Positions 9,277-17,076 of a stretch of 64,000 nt of DNA are shown piece by piece; positions within the stretch are counted from its first letter, which is position 1; the number at the start of each line of letters is the position of its first letter. The stretch is from Lachnospiraceae bacterium JLR.KK002. Lineage in GTDB: Bacteria > Bacillota > Clostridia > Lachnospirales > Lachnospiraceae. The position numbers were made by a program, and so were the translations under genes. The DNA is taken from contig JAYMNP010000001.1 in assembly GCA_036941025.1 (NCBI GenBank), forward strand, positions 434,001 to 498,000, read 5' to 3'. The notes under the pieces were generated by a model. The model had not been told where the DNA came from, searched no databases, and was given only the letters and a program-made list of their open reading frames with translations.

Positions 9277-10588
9277 ACCGAATATTTGCAGATATGCAGT
9301 ATTTCTTTTGGAAAAAAACTTTTCGGAATTAAAGGGAAAAATTAAGATATATGTACTTTGTGGAGAAAAAAGCAATGATAGTATAACAGGCTTTGAAGAA
9401 GGGTATGAAATACTGGCTGAGAAAACATCTGTTTTAAAGGATTCCCGTGTTCAGGGCTGGGGAAAGGAAAAAGCGGTCTGTTGGTTGTTTCTGGCAAAGG
9501 GGACGTCTGAAGCAGCGATGGCACTGGCAGAACTGGTATTGGATGAATTACAGGAAAAATTTACAGATTATCTTTATATTGAGAGATTGGAATCCATAAG
9601 TTCCGAATGGATAAAAGGAAAAGAGCTAAGTGACAGAAGAAGAGAGTATTTTTTTGGATTTATCCAGGATGGTGAAAAGCTGCGAAATGAATGTGTAAAA
9701 AAGATACTTAAGAAGAATCAACTTCCTCCCTGGCAGTTGTTAGTGCAGATATCTTCCCGGCTTTATGAAAAACGCCCATTGAACACAAGGTTATATTTTA
9801 TTCCGGATGATACTTTTTCAGATGTGCCATGTGTTCGGCTGGAAGGCGATAGTTCAGATGAAAAATGGGAAGAAAAATATAAGCTCTCAGAGAAAAATCT
9901 GCGAACTGTAAGAAAACTGATGGAAGCGGCTCATGATGGTCAGGGAATTTTGGTATCAATGAAGGAATATGTAATACGGAAGATTGCCGGACAGGAAGAT
10001 TGTGAAAAGATTGCGAGGGTATGTATTCACTTTCAGGGACATTTGAACTGGAAAGTTATTATAGAAGGGAAAGATGTACTTTGGTATCGAGGCGGAGAAT
10101 ATCAGTTTCCGGCGTTGGGAGAGGCAGAGCCGGAACATATTCAAAAACTGAATAAAATGGACCTTGACGGTGGTAAAAGAGAGAATATTAAGAAGATTAT
10201 AGAAAAACTTTCCAGGCAACCTCACGGAACATCTGTGGTTTTTATAGATGAAAGATCTTTGAAGGATGAAATAGAACGTCTGGCCGGTTTGAACAGATTA
10301 CATAAGGTGAAAGCATTTCAACTCATGGAGCAGGAAGATGGGATGATAATGGGAATTACTGCCATAGATGGTGCGTTAATGGCCAATCTGGATGGAATGT
10401 GCTGTGCAATTGGTGCAATTCTGGATGGGGATGCAGTAGTCAGAGGTGATCCGGGGCGTGGTTCACGATATAATTCTCTTGCCAATTATATCGCACGCTT
10501 TAAGCAGAAAAAGAAAGCAGGAAAAGGTACATGCTTTGCAGTTATTTTTTCAGAAGATGAAAGAATTGATATTGAAACAGCAAAATAA
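9248..10588 (+). CDS. Protein with C-terminal DisA_N/DAC (diadenylate cyclase-like) domain
   Basis: The 446-residue protein has an unknown N-terminal two-thirds and a C-terminal block that matches the nucleotide-binding DAC fold of c-di-AMP synthases: ITAIDGAL (DGA at ~374-376), GDPGRGSRYNSL (RGSR at ~404-407, where DisA/CdaA have the RHR motif) and FAVIFSEDERIDI (~434-441, where the classical enzymes have SEETG). DAC enzymes join two ATP into c-di-AMP. The altered RHR-like and SEE-like blocks resemble a divergent DAC subgroup, so the product could be c-di-AMP, another dinucleotide, or none. The N-terminal part could be the sensor. It is the last gene of an AT-rich operon with two damaged upstream genes, is itself undamaged, and ends at an intrinsic terminator. 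Confidence is good for the domain and modest for activity. Confidence 0.7.
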   Translation: MEKTGRQIYEPNICRYAVFLLEKNFSELKGKIKIYVLCGEKSNDSITGFEEGYEILAEKTSVLKDSRVQGWGKEKAVCWLFLAKGTSEAAMALAELVLDELQEKFTDYLYIERLESISSEWIKGKELSDRRREYFFGFIQDGEKLRNECVKKILKKNQLPPWQLLVQISSRLYEKRPLNTRLYFIPDDTFSDVPCVRLEGDSSDEKWEEKYKLSEKNLRTVRKLMEAAHDGQGILVSMKEYVIRKIAGQEDCEKIARVCIHFQGHLNWKVIIEGKDVLWYRGGEYQFPALGEAEPEHIQKLNKMDLDGGKRENIKKIIEKLSRQPHGTSVVFIDERSLKDEIERLAGLNRLHKVKAFQLMEQEDGMIMGITAIDGALMANLDGMCCAIGAILDGDAVVRGDPGRGSRYNSLANYIARFKQKKKAGKGTCFAVIFSEDERIDIETAK

Positions 10589-10601
10589 TAAAAGCATTAT
10601 G

Positions 10602-10648
10602 AAAATGACTATGAAGTGGGAGATGATTCTGATTTCATAGTCGTTTTT
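10602..10648 (+). terminator. Intrinsic terminator of the cyclase operon
   Basis: GACTATGAA (10607-10615) pairs with TTCATAGTC (10634-10642), followed by GTTTTT. An A tract lies on the 5' side. Confidence 0.75.
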
Positions 10649-10660
10649 CTGTCAAAACAA

Positions 10661-10689
10661 TTGATAAAGTCACACGGACCCGTTATAAT
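10661..10689 (+). promoter_or_regulatory. Promoter of the broken PD-(D/E)XK-like gene
   Basis: TTGATA (10661-10666), 17 bases and TATAAT (10684-10689) give a strong sigma-A promoter about 45 bp before the ATG at 10741. Confidence 0.65.
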
Positions 10690-10740
10690 GGCAGTACAGA
10701 GAACTCTGTGCCTGAGAGAGAATTTCACATAACTACATAG

Positions 10741-11787
10741 ATGAAAAATAAAAAAGTGCAGTGGCATCCGGGATTTGTGGCGGCAATCACCCTGGAGCTG
10801 AAGCAGAATCGGGAGAACCTGCTGATTCAGAGTGAATACAACCTGAACACAAAGCCGCTGGAAGTAGACGTACTGATTATCCGAAAGGAAAAGACGGAAG
10901 AAATCAGGAATGAAATCGGAAAGTTTTCCGCGGCCACAACCTTCTGGAATATAAATCACCGGAAGACCATCTGGATGTGGACACCTTTTATAAGGTAACA
11001 GCTTATGCCGGGCTGTACAAATCCTATGGAAAAAGCCTGGATGAGCGAAAAGCCTATGATATTACCATCACTTTTGTTCGGGAGAAAAGGCCGGAAGGAC
11101 TGTTCCGGTATTTCCGGGAACATGGACACGAGCTGTTAAAATCCTGTGAGGGAATCTATCAGGTGAAAGGAAATGTGCTGTTTCCCACGCAGATTGTGGT
11201 AACAGGAGAGCTGGATGTGGAAAAGCATACCTGGCTGAGGGCATTGTCCGGAAAAGTGGAAAAAGAGACAGCAGGAAAAAGTACCAGGTAAAACGTAACA
11301 GATCAGCCCACGCCCCTTTAAACAGGCCACAGACCGCCTGCCAGGCAGGCTGTCCGCTGCTGACGCAGCTCTTGTCTGCGGCTTAAGGGACGTTCCGTTC
11401 ATAGTCTGTATTTTGTGCTCATTCATGCAGGCATGATTTGCACAGAATACAGACTATGGCTGAATTGTTACGATAAAACTGCTGGAAGGAAAAGAAGAAA
11501 GAGAACTGGCAGATTCGGTGCTGAAAGTCATGCTGGAGGCAAATCGTAAGAAGATAGAAACCTGGAAAGGGGATGAAGATATGTTTGAAACGCTGATGGA
11601 GATCATGGAGCCCCAGATACAAATGAGGGAAGCGAAGATAAGAATGGAAGAAAGAACAGAAGGGATTCGGGGAACAGTGGAAGCCCTCCGGGAATTCGGT
11701 CATGGAGATGGGGAAATAAAGACAGTGCTTATGAAGAAATATGGACTTATGGAAGAAGAGGCGAAGGGGTATCTGATGAAAAGATGA
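10741..11787 (+). pseudogene. PD-(D/E)XK-like (Rpn-like) Lachnospiraceae protein, frameshifted and interrupted by a hairpin repeat
   Basis: Three fragments add up to one protein of ~285 residues: 10741-10990 (KNKKVQWHPGFVAAITLELKQ and EVDVLIIRKEK), then after a frameshift near 10930-10975 DTFYKVTAYAGLYKSYGKSL to 11291, and after the inserted element 11295-11473 LLEGKEERELADSVLKVM to 11787. The block E-x(n)-LEVDVLIIRK in the first part resembles the (D/E)xK core of PD-(D/E)XK nucleases such as the Rpn family. This is a common multicopy hypothetical family in Lachnospiraceae genomes. The tail GHGDGEIKTVLMKKYGLMEEEAKGYL matches the C-terminal helix seen in such Rpn-like proteins. The gene has a strong promoter but cannot make a full protein as sequenced. 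Confidence 0.65.
11295..11473. mobile_element. Hairpin repeat of family A inserted in a gene
   Basis: A ~179-bp element runs from GTAACAGATCAG to CTGAATTGTTACGA. Its inverted ends match those of the 13110-13273, 14178-14698 and 27231-27380 copies. Inside are long complementary arms. TAAAAC occurs on both sides (11289-11294 and 11474-11479), a possible 6-bp target duplication. No transposase is encoded, so this is a non-autonomous repeat. Confidence 0.6.
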
Positions 11788-11936
11788 TGGAGATATATAT
11801 GCCTGAAAAATTTAATAATTCGTCAAATATCCGGCAGGCGCAGCTGCATGGCCCATTGCTCGTGGGAATAAAGTGGACATTCGGGCATTTCCAGGCTTCA
11901 AGGACATCCGACACAATAAGTTATAATTTACAGTTG

Positions 11937-11976
11937 AAAAAAGAAACGTTCCGTCCATGAATATCACAGACGGAAC
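11937..11976 (-). terminator. Terminator of the secreted PPC-like protein gene
   Basis: GTTCCGTC (11948-11955) and GACGGAAC (11969-11976) form a stem. On the minus strand the hairpin is followed by TTTCTTTTTT, placing it downstream of the minus-strand gene ending at 12039. Confidence 0.7.
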
Positions 11977-12038
11977 GCTTCTTTGGTTATAATGGTTTTT
12001 TTATGTTGTGAAAAAGTGGTTAGCATTATGTAAAGTTT

Positions 12039-12932
12039 TTATTTCCACTTAAGGGTATAATATCCGGAAGAAGTTTTATTATAACGTTCTACTTTTACAT
12101 AGTAAGTACCAGGGTCAATACCAAAAGTTCTGCCAGTAGGTATTCCATTTCTGGTTTCCTCAATGTAATAGGAAGTGGAATCTTTTGAAACTTTCAGGTT
12201 TGCCAGGTCATAGTTATTGCTTCCCGATACAAATGGTTTACCATTGCTTGCGCAAAGAGTGAATTTAATTCCATTGTTATAATAAATAGAGGTACCGCTT
12301 GAAGATAAAACAGCACCGTTTGTTTTAGCACTGTAAGTTAATTTTAATTTCTGCTTTTTGGTCAGTTTGATTTTATACCAGTCAACAGTTTTATCGCCTG
12401 CGATAATAACGCCCGTTGCAGTTTTTCCCTCTTTCAGCGTTTTTGCTTTCCCCCTGGAAGTATTGGAACCTTTCTTAAGAGAAGTCACAGTTGCTTTAAC
12501 CTTTACACCGCCCATGCTCTCTACTTTGAAGTAATAGGTGCTTCCTTTTTTTACTCCATAGGTCCGTGTGTAATATCTTGTAGCTGATTCGCTGGTATCG
12601 AAATATTCACGGGTCTGGCCAAGAGCAGAAGTTTTGCTTTTGTTAAATGTAATATAACCATAGGCACCGCCGGAAACAACGGAACTGTTATTTGATATCT
12701 TGATGGTAATATAACCGGTTACGTTAGATTTGAATTTGATAAAATTGGCTTCTTTGGTTGCACCCCAACATTCCTCATCTGAAATTGTAGCAGTAGATGT
12801 TCCCTTACCGTTAAAACTCAAATCTTCTGCTGCTTCCACCTGCTGAGGAGTTGCCACAGCAAATACGGAAACCATCATAACTGCTGCAAGTACAAGACTT
12901 ACAATTTTGTTACATTTTTTTCCTTCTCTCAT
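12039..12932 (-). CDS. Secreted protein with two pre-peptidase (PPC)-like beta domains
   Basis: The protein has a basic N-terminus, a hydrophobic segment (IVSLVLAAVMMVSVFAVA) and a likely signal peptidase site after VEAAED-type Ala residues, so it is exported. The mature part has two similar beta-rich modules. The second (DWYKIKLTKKQKLKLTYSA to GTYYVKVERYNKTSSGYYTLKW) has the pattern of bacterial pre-peptidase C-terminal domains. I place the start at MREGKK, since AGGAAAGG lies ~10 nt before it but only 1-2 nt before the ATG at 12941. There is no cell-wall anchor motif. It may bind cell-surface or matrix material; no enzyme motif is seen. It is transcribed alone, with a ~110-nt leader. Confidence 0.7.
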   Translation of the reverse strand: MREGKKCNKIVSLVLAAVMMVSVFAVATPQQVEAAEDLSFNGKGTSTATISDEECWGATKEANFIKFKSNVTGYITIKISNNSSVVSGGAYGYITFNKSKTSALGQTREYFDTSESATRYYTRTYGVKKGSTYYFKVESMGGVKVKATVTSLKKGSNTSRGKAKTLKEGKTATGVIIAGDKTVDWYKIKLTKKQKLKLTYSAKTNGAVLSSSGTSIYYNNGIKFTLCASNGKPFVSGSNNYDLANLKVSKDSTSYYIEETRNGIPTGRTFGIDPGTYYVKVERYNKTSSGYYTLKWK

Positions 12933-13051
12933 AATGTACATTCCTTTCCTGATTAAATTCTGACAGGAACTTTAACTTTCATATAACCAGAAAACGGATG
13001 ATGATTTCCTGTATATATAAAGCTACTGTCACATCTTATCCTGTCTCTTAT

Positions 13052-13080
13052 AATTTATAACATAACTTTGGAAATGTCAA
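13052..13080 (-). promoter_or_regulatory. Possible promoter of the secreted protein gene
   Basis: On the minus strand TTGACA (13080-13075), 17 bases, TAAATT (13057-13052). The -35 is perfect and the -10 matches 4 of 6. Confidence 0.45.
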
Positions 13081-13109
13081 TATTTTGTGAAAAAAATGTG
13101 AAAAAAGGA

Positions 13110-13273
13110 GTAACAGTTCAGCCATAGCCTGTGTTCTGTGTAAGTCATGCCTGCATGTATGCGCACAGAATGCAGGCTACGAGCGGAGCGCCCTTTCATG
13201 AGCAAAAGTAGTTGCAGCGCAACGGAGAAGCACCGCAGGTGCGTTTTGCGAATGGCACGGGTTGAACTGTTAC
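13110..13273. repeat. Hairpin repeat of family A (variant)
   Basis: It runs from GTAACAGTTCAGCC to GGTTGAACTGTTAC, the same ends as the tandem copies at 14178-14698. The interior differs: a strong hairpin with GCCATAGCCTGTG and its complement, plus a second GC-rich stem (CACCGCAGGTGCG). It lies between two minus-strand genes. No coding capacity is seen. Confidence 0.65.
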
Positions 13274-13307
13274 AAAAAGGGTGAAATGCTATCCCTGTTC
13301 CCGAAGC

Positions 13308-14159
13308 TCAGCCTGTCCACTTTTCCAGCATGGCGGCTACTCCATGCTGGTCGTTGCTCAAAGTGACGTCGTCAGCCTGGCTGCGAATTTCTTCCGGAGC
13401 ATTTGCCATGGCCACGCCCAGTCCTGCAGCTTTCATAATGTCCAAATCGTTCTCGCTGTCTCCGCAGGCAATGGTGTGTTCCATTGAAATATCCAGGTAA
13501 CTGCACAGCAGTGACAGACCTCTGGCCTTGGAGATGCCTGTTCCGGTAAATTCCAGATTGCCGTAGCCGCCGGAAAGATAGCTGATGTCCGGATACTGCT
13601 CCAGAATCCGGATGGCATTATCCCGGTCTGTGTAGTTCCCGTCGAGGTCTGTCAGAAAATTTAAGGTGAGCTTCTGGACGGGAGCCTGATGTTCCCGGAG
13701 AAAAGAAACCATATCCGGGATACTTTCACGGGTGGAGAGAATGTATTGTTTCAGAGAATCCGGGAGACTGTCTATTTTCAGAAAGGTTTCCCGGCACTGT
13801 TCGGGGGTATAGGCGTCGCCATGGATGAACAAATCCATGTGAATTTCCAAGTTCAGCAGTTCTTCCACAATATCGGCTGCCAGGCTGGCAGACATGCAGT
13901 TTTCAAACAGACATTCTTTTTCCGGAACCTTGTAAATACCGGCTCCGTTTGTGGTGATGGCATACCGGATGCCAAGTTCGGTCATCAGTTCCAGAGGAAG
14001 TCCCCTGTAAGGACGTCCGGTGGATATCACAAAAGTAATGCCCCGGCGGGCGGCTTCCCGGATAGCAGCTTTGTTTTCATCGGAAACCTGGCTTTCAGAG
14101 TTGAACAACGTACCGTCCAAATCCAGGGCGACCAGTTGAAACTTTCTTTTTGCATTCAT
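13308..14159 (-). CDS. Cof-type HAD-superfamily sugar/nucleotide phosphatase
   Basis: The 283-residue protein has all HAD motifs of the Cof/YidA (IIB) group: motif I LVALDLDGTLFNS with the nucleophile Asp, motif II VISTGRP, a conserved lysine (ISKARGLSLLC) and motif IV IACGDSENDLDIMKAAGLGVAMANA. The length fits with a C2B cap between motifs II and III. Such enzymes dephosphorylate sugar phosphates or FMN/PLP-type substrates with Mg2+; the substrate cannot be inferred. It stands alone between repeats, with the triple tandem repeat beginning 18 bp upstream of its start. Confidence 0.92.
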   Translation of the reverse strand: MNAKRKFQLVALDLDGTLFNSESQVSDENKAAIREAARRGITFVISTGRPYRGLPLELMTELGIRYAITTNGAGIYKVPEKECLFENCMSASLAADIVEELLNLEIHMDLFIHGDAYTPEQCRETFLKIDSLPDSLKQYILSTRESIPDMVSFLREHQAPVQKLTLNFLTDLDGNYTDRDNAIRILEQYPDISYLSGGYGNLEFTGTGISKARGLSLLCSYLDISMEHTIACGDSENDLDIMKAAGLGVAMANAPEEIRSQADDVTLSNDQHGVAAMLEKWTG

Positions 14160-14177
14160 AAAAAATCCTCCATGTGA

Positions 14178-14698
14178 TAACAGTTCAGTCCACGCCCCTC
14201 AGACAGGCCACAGACCGCCTGCAAGCAGGCTATCCGCTGCTGATGCAGCTCCTGTCTGAGGCTTAAGGGGCGTTCCGCTCATCGCCGTCATTATGAGCTC
14301 CTTCATGCCAGCATGATTCGCTCATAATTTTGGCGATGTCTGAACTGTTAGTAACAGTTCAGTCCACGCCCCTCAGACAGGCCACAGACCGCCTGCAAGC
14401 AGGCTATTCACTGCTGACGCAGCTCCTGTCTGAGGCTTAAGGGGCGTTCCGCTCATCGCCGTCATTATGAGCTCCTTCATGCCAGCATGATTCGCTCATA
14501 ATTTTGGCGATGTCTGGATTGTTAGTAACAGTTCAGTCCACGCCCCTCAGACAGGCCACAGACCGCCTGCAAGCAGGCTATTCACTGCTGACGCAGCTCC
14601 TGTCTGAGGCTTAAGGGGCGTTCCGCTCATCGCCGTCATTATGAGCTCCTTCATGCCAGCATGATTCGCTCATAATTTTGGCGATGTCTGAACTGTTA
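14178..14698. repeat. Three tandem 173-bp copies of hairpin repeat family A
   Basis: Copies run 14178-14350, 14352-14524 and 14526-14698, with an exact 174-bp period. Each begins TAACAGTTCAGTCC and ends CTGAACTGTTA (the middle one CTGGATTGTTA), so the ends are inverted repeats. Each contains two long internal stems: CCCCTCAGACAGG with CCTGTCTGAGG, and GTCATTATGAGC with GCTCATAAT. Copies differ at only a few bases, so duplication looks recent. They lie between the Cof gene and the tRNA promoter. Confidence 0.85.
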
Positions 14699-14719
14699 CA
14701 AAAAAATTGTAAAAACCTC

Positions 14720-14749
14720 TTGACATTTGTCTTCATATCGTATTATAAT
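14720..14749 (+). promoter_or_regulatory. Promoter of the tRNA-Val/tRNA-Met operon
   Basis: TTGACA (14720-14725), 18 bases and TATAAT (14744-14749) give a strong sigma-A promoter ~35 bp before the first tRNA. Confidence 0.8.
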
Positions 14750-14786
14750 AGTCAAGCAGTCGGCAGTCAAGACTGCAGACAACCAT

Positions 14787-14859
14787 GGGATCTTAGCTCA
14801 GCTGGGAGAGCATCTGCCTTACAAGCAGAGGGTCACAGGTTCGAGCCCTGTAGGTCCCA
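14787..14859 (+). tRNA. tRNA-Val (anticodon TAC)
   Basis: A full cloverleaf can be folded: acceptor GGGATCT/AGGTCCC plus A discriminator, D arm GCTCAGCTGGGAGAGC, anticodon arm TCTGC-CTTACAA-GCAGA (anticodon TAC) and T arm ACAGG-TTCGAGC-CCTGT. CCA is not encoded. Confidence 0.95.
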
Positions 14860-14890
14860 TTTTGTGATTCTTCACAGAATTTATGGTTGT

Positions 14891-14964
14891 GGCGGAATAG
14901 CTCAGTTGGCGAGAGCACACGGTTCATACCCGTGGTGTCGGGGGTTCAAATCCCTCTTCCGCTA
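14891..14964 (+). tRNA. tRNA-Met (anticodon CAT), elongator type
   Basis: Acceptor GGCGGAA/TTCCGCT, anticodon arm CACGG-TTCATAC-CCGTG (anticodon CAT), T arm with GGTTCAAATCC. The anticodon stem lacks the three G-C pairs of initiator tRNA, and the body resembles elongator tRNA-Met rather than the lysidine-modified Ile tRNA. It is co-transcribed with tRNA-Val. Confidence 0.9.
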
Positions 14965-14988
14965 TTTTTAATATCAGTTATATAAGTT

Positions 14989-15021
14989 CACTACCGAATG
15001 ATGAATCGGTAGTGTTTTTTT
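14989..15021 (+). terminator. Terminator of the tRNA operon
   Basis: CACTACCG (14989-14996) pairs with CGGTAGTG (15007-15014) and is followed by seven T. Confidence 0.85.
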
Positions 15022-15395
15022 ATCTTACAGGAAAGAACTTGCCACGCTAAAGCGTGAAAATGTCTTCCTGTAAGATAAAACCATTATGCGCACTCGTGCG
15101 AATGGAAGATGTCACTACGTGACCGCACTCGGCGCGACAAAATGTGCAATCCCCTCAAGACTGAGGGGCAGGGAAGTTGAAGTGGGCTTGCCCACTTTGT
15201 TCTGCACAGCTCCGTGCAGCGAAGACATGCCGCTATGCGGCGCACGGGTCGCGCGGCGAGCAGAGGAAGATAGCTCTTCCCTGCTCGATTCTTACAGGAA
15301 ACACTTTCGCACATTAGCGTGACATAGTATTTCCTGTAAAATAAAACCCTCCGGGCGAGATGCGCAGTTCGCGGAGAGGAAATCTGTTGCCGGGC
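15022..15395. repeat. Cluster of family B mosaic palindromic repeats
   Basis: There is no gene in this 380-bp gap. It starts with a hairpin bounded by TCTTACAGGAAAG and CTTCCTGTAAGATAAAA, goes on with TATGCGCACTCGTGCG, GTCACTACGTGAC, GCACTCGGCGC and several GC-rich stems, and ends with a second TCTTACAGGAAA...TTTCCTGTAAAATAAAA hairpin. The same blocks recur at 52060-52370 and 57738-57825, so this is a dispersed mosaic repeat. The short ORFs through it are products of the repeat. Confidence 0.6.
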
Positions 15396-15402
15396 AATCC
15401 GC

Positions 15403-16074
15403 TCACTCCTGTACATCAGAAGAATCGAAGGCTCGGATAACCTGTCCGGAATCCTGGCTGACATACTCCACATGTACAGATTCCGTATCTTCTCCGGAGA
15501 AGGCGCCATAGAGTTTTCCGTACATAAAAAACGTCATGGCGGAATAAGAATCTGATGTTTCCAGCTTTTCCGAAGAAAGGAGGACGGTAAATTCTGTAAA
15601 ATTTTCATTTGTACTGATTTCCCGGAATCTGGGATATTCTTCCGAAGCAGTCATATCCTCCAGTCCTTCACGGATAAAATCTGCCATACCTTCCATCAAA
15701 TCCAGATGTTGCTGCTGGCTCATGCGCAGGGTGACGCTGCCGTCATCATGTAAAGCGGCATAGGGGTAGCCGGCGTCAGAAGCAATCTGCTCCAAATCCT
15801 CCTGAGTGACCGGGCCCAGGAAATCGGCGGGAATATTCAGCTCTACCGCCGAATCTTTTTGTTTCACTTTTATTCCGTCCAGAACATCCAGTTCCGGTGA
15901 AGAAAAACCGGTATCAATTTCTTCTGACGGGACAGAGGTGGAAGGGCTTCTGAACTGGTCTGCAGCCGGATGCTTTTTTGCAGATGCGGGTGCTTTTTCC
16001 GGCTGACTGCCTCCGCAGCCGGGAAAGAGCAGACAGGACAACATCAGCAGGAACAGGAAAGAAAAACGTTTCAT
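15403..16074 (-). CDS. Lipoprotein of unknown function
   Basis: From the ATG at 16074, behind a GGAGG site, the protein starts MKRFSFLFLLMLSCLLFPGCGGS, a type II signal peptide with lipobox FPGC. It should therefore be a membrane-anchored lipoprotein of ~223 residues. A Pro/Ser/Ala-rich linker follows, then a mixed alpha/beta domain (VTQEDLEQIASDAGYPYAALHDDGSVTL, YPRFREISTNENFTEFTVLLSS). I do not recognise the domain; similar small lipoproteins are common in Lachnospiraceae. The upstream ATG at 16104 has no ribosome site and would bury the signal peptide. It is monocistronic. Confidence 0.75.
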   Translation of the reverse strand: MKRFSFLFLLMLSCLLFPGCGGSQPEKAPASAKKHPAADQFRSPSTSVPSEEIDTGFSSPELDVLDGIKVKQKDSAVELNIPADFLGPVTQEDLEQIASDAGYPYAALHDDGSVTLRMSQQQHLDLMEGMADFIREGLEDMTASEEYPRFREISTNENFTEFTVLLSSEKLETSDSYSAMTFFMYGKLYGAFSGEDTESVHVEYVSQDSGQVIRAFDSSDVQE

Positions 16075-16206
16075 AAATATATCCTCCATCTTATATAAAA
16101 ACACAGTTATTGCAGGATTCCTTTTTATTATAGCATGAAAAAAAGAATTCAGTACATACTATTGATGGAACATTTTAAACGATCAGAGGGCAGGAGGAGA
16201 TACCAT

Positions 16207-16431
16207 ATGATAAATATTGAAACAGAGTATCTGAAAGAAAAAGTGGAACACAGGCTCAGGGAAGAAAACAGCCACCGGAACAGACGGGAAGACCTGTATG
16301 AACTGGATCAGCAGATTACGGGACTGTACAGTACTTTTGAGCTTATCAGCAGCGCACAGGAGAAAGAACTGCGCCGTCCGGTCAGAGAAGCCATGGCTCA
16401 GCTTGGCAACTGTATGACCATTAAATCGTAA
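16207..16431 (+). CDS. Small hypothetical helical protein (74 aa)
   Basis: The start at 16207 is set by AGGAGGAG 8 bp upstream. The longer frame from 16135 has no such site. The protein is charged and helical (YLKEKVEHRLREENSHRNRREDLYELDQQITGLYSTFEL) with no signal peptide or known motif. It is followed directly by a symmetrical terminator shared with a convergent small gene. Function unknown. Confidence 0.55.
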   Translation: MINIETEYLKEKVEHRLREENSHRNRREDLYELDQQITGLYSTFELISSAQEKELRRPVREAMAQLGNCMTIKS

Positions 16432-16460
16432 AAAAGAATGCGCACAGCGCATTCTTTTTT
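16430..16460. terminator. Bidirectional terminator between two small convergent genes
   Basis: The perfect palindrome AAAAAAGAATGCGC - ACA - GCGCATTCTTTTTT gives a 14-bp stem with A and T tracts on both sides, serving both the + gene ending 16431 and the - gene ending 16470. Confidence 0.85.
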
Positions 16461-16469
16461 ACGGACATA

Positions 16470-16622
16470 TCAGCCTTCCCCTTCTCTGACGATTTCTTCC
16501 AGAACAAGAATCAGGTCCTGAAGGGTATTTAACTGAACGTTCCGCGCCAGAATGCAGTCCTGCAGTTCTGACGACAGTGTGTCAAACTGATCCCGTAAAC
16601 CGGGAGCTACATAGGATGCCAT
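16470..16622 (-). CDS. Small hypothetical protein (50 aa)
   Basis: Read on the minus strand: MASYVAPGLRDQFDTLSSEL, then a leucine-rich helix (LNTLQDLILVLEEIVREGEG). The ribosome site GAGGTGATTAT precedes the ATG. The same start context (GAGGTGATTA-Y-ATGGC) occurs at the small gene 17944-18111, on the other side of the NYN gene. It is likely an amphipathic or coiled-coil peptide. No family recognised. Confidence 0.5.
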   Translation of the reverse strand: MASYVAPGLRDQFDTLSSELQDCILARNVQLNTLQDLILVLEEIVREGEG

Positions 16623-16683
16623 ATAATCACCTCGGTATAGTATGGTGCAGAAACAGAAAATTTATTCTTTTTCCATTGGGTGA

Positions 16684-16712
16684 TTGTGCCTGAAGGAAGA
16701 AAGTATTATAAT
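16684..16712 (+). promoter_or_regulatory. Promoter of the NYN-domain gene
   Basis: TTGTGC (16684-16689), 17 bases and TATAAT (16707-16712). A hairpin (GAAGCGCTGATT / AATCAGTGCTTC, 16722-16747) and then the whole MITE 16760-17045 now separate it from the gene at 17077. Confidence 0.6.
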
Positions 16713-16759
16713 GGAGCCTGAGGAAGCGCTGATTAAATCAGTGCTTCCATGAAATGACA

Positions 16760-17045
16760 CAGGTAATTGCGAAACTCAATAATTGTACCAATTTCATGTG
16801 CAATTTAAAAAATTCGAATGTAAATATTTTCTCATACAAAAGGTGAGAAATGCATTTCAGCACCATGGAAGCGAGACTTAAAAGAGAATGGAAGCCTTTG
16901 CTGACATGCTCTTTCGTAGTCAAAGGCTCGCTGGAATGTTCGGTGCGTCCGGCATTTCGGCCTTTTTGTATGATGAAAATATTTCATAGAAAGTGTAGGA
17001 ATTGTACATGAAATTTTGATAATTTAATAGTTTCGCAATTGCCTG
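16760..17045. mobile_element. MITE-like element, copy 1 (286 bp)
   Basis: It starts CAGGTAATTGCGAAACT and ends AGTTTCGCAATTGCCTG, with imperfect terminal inverted repeats of ~46 bp. It is flanked by the 12-bp direct repeat CATGAAATGACA (16748-16759 and 17046-17057). A second copy at 47399-47685 has its own, different 12-bp flanking repeat, which supports real transposition. The interior (e.g. GTGAGAAATGCATTTCAGC, GGTGCGTCCGGCATTTCGGCC) is strongly conserved between copies but holds no convincing gene. Here it sits in the leader of the NYN gene. Confidence 0.8.
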
Positions 17046-17076
17046 CATGAAATGACAGCGCAAAAGGAGAGGTAAG

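Noticed and set aside
14178..14698. CRISPR array
   Set aside because: The repeats are 173 bp with a single base between copies; there are no short repeats with unique spacers and no cas genes.
15086..15509. ORFs in the 15-kb repeat cluster
   Set aside because: They consist of palindromic repeat sequence or lie antisense to the lipoprotein gene.
16738..16923. Minus-strand ORF shared by both MITE copies (also 47073-47564)
   Set aside because: Its identity between copies is explained by the repeat itself. There is no proper ribosome site, and the reading frames extend differently outside the element.
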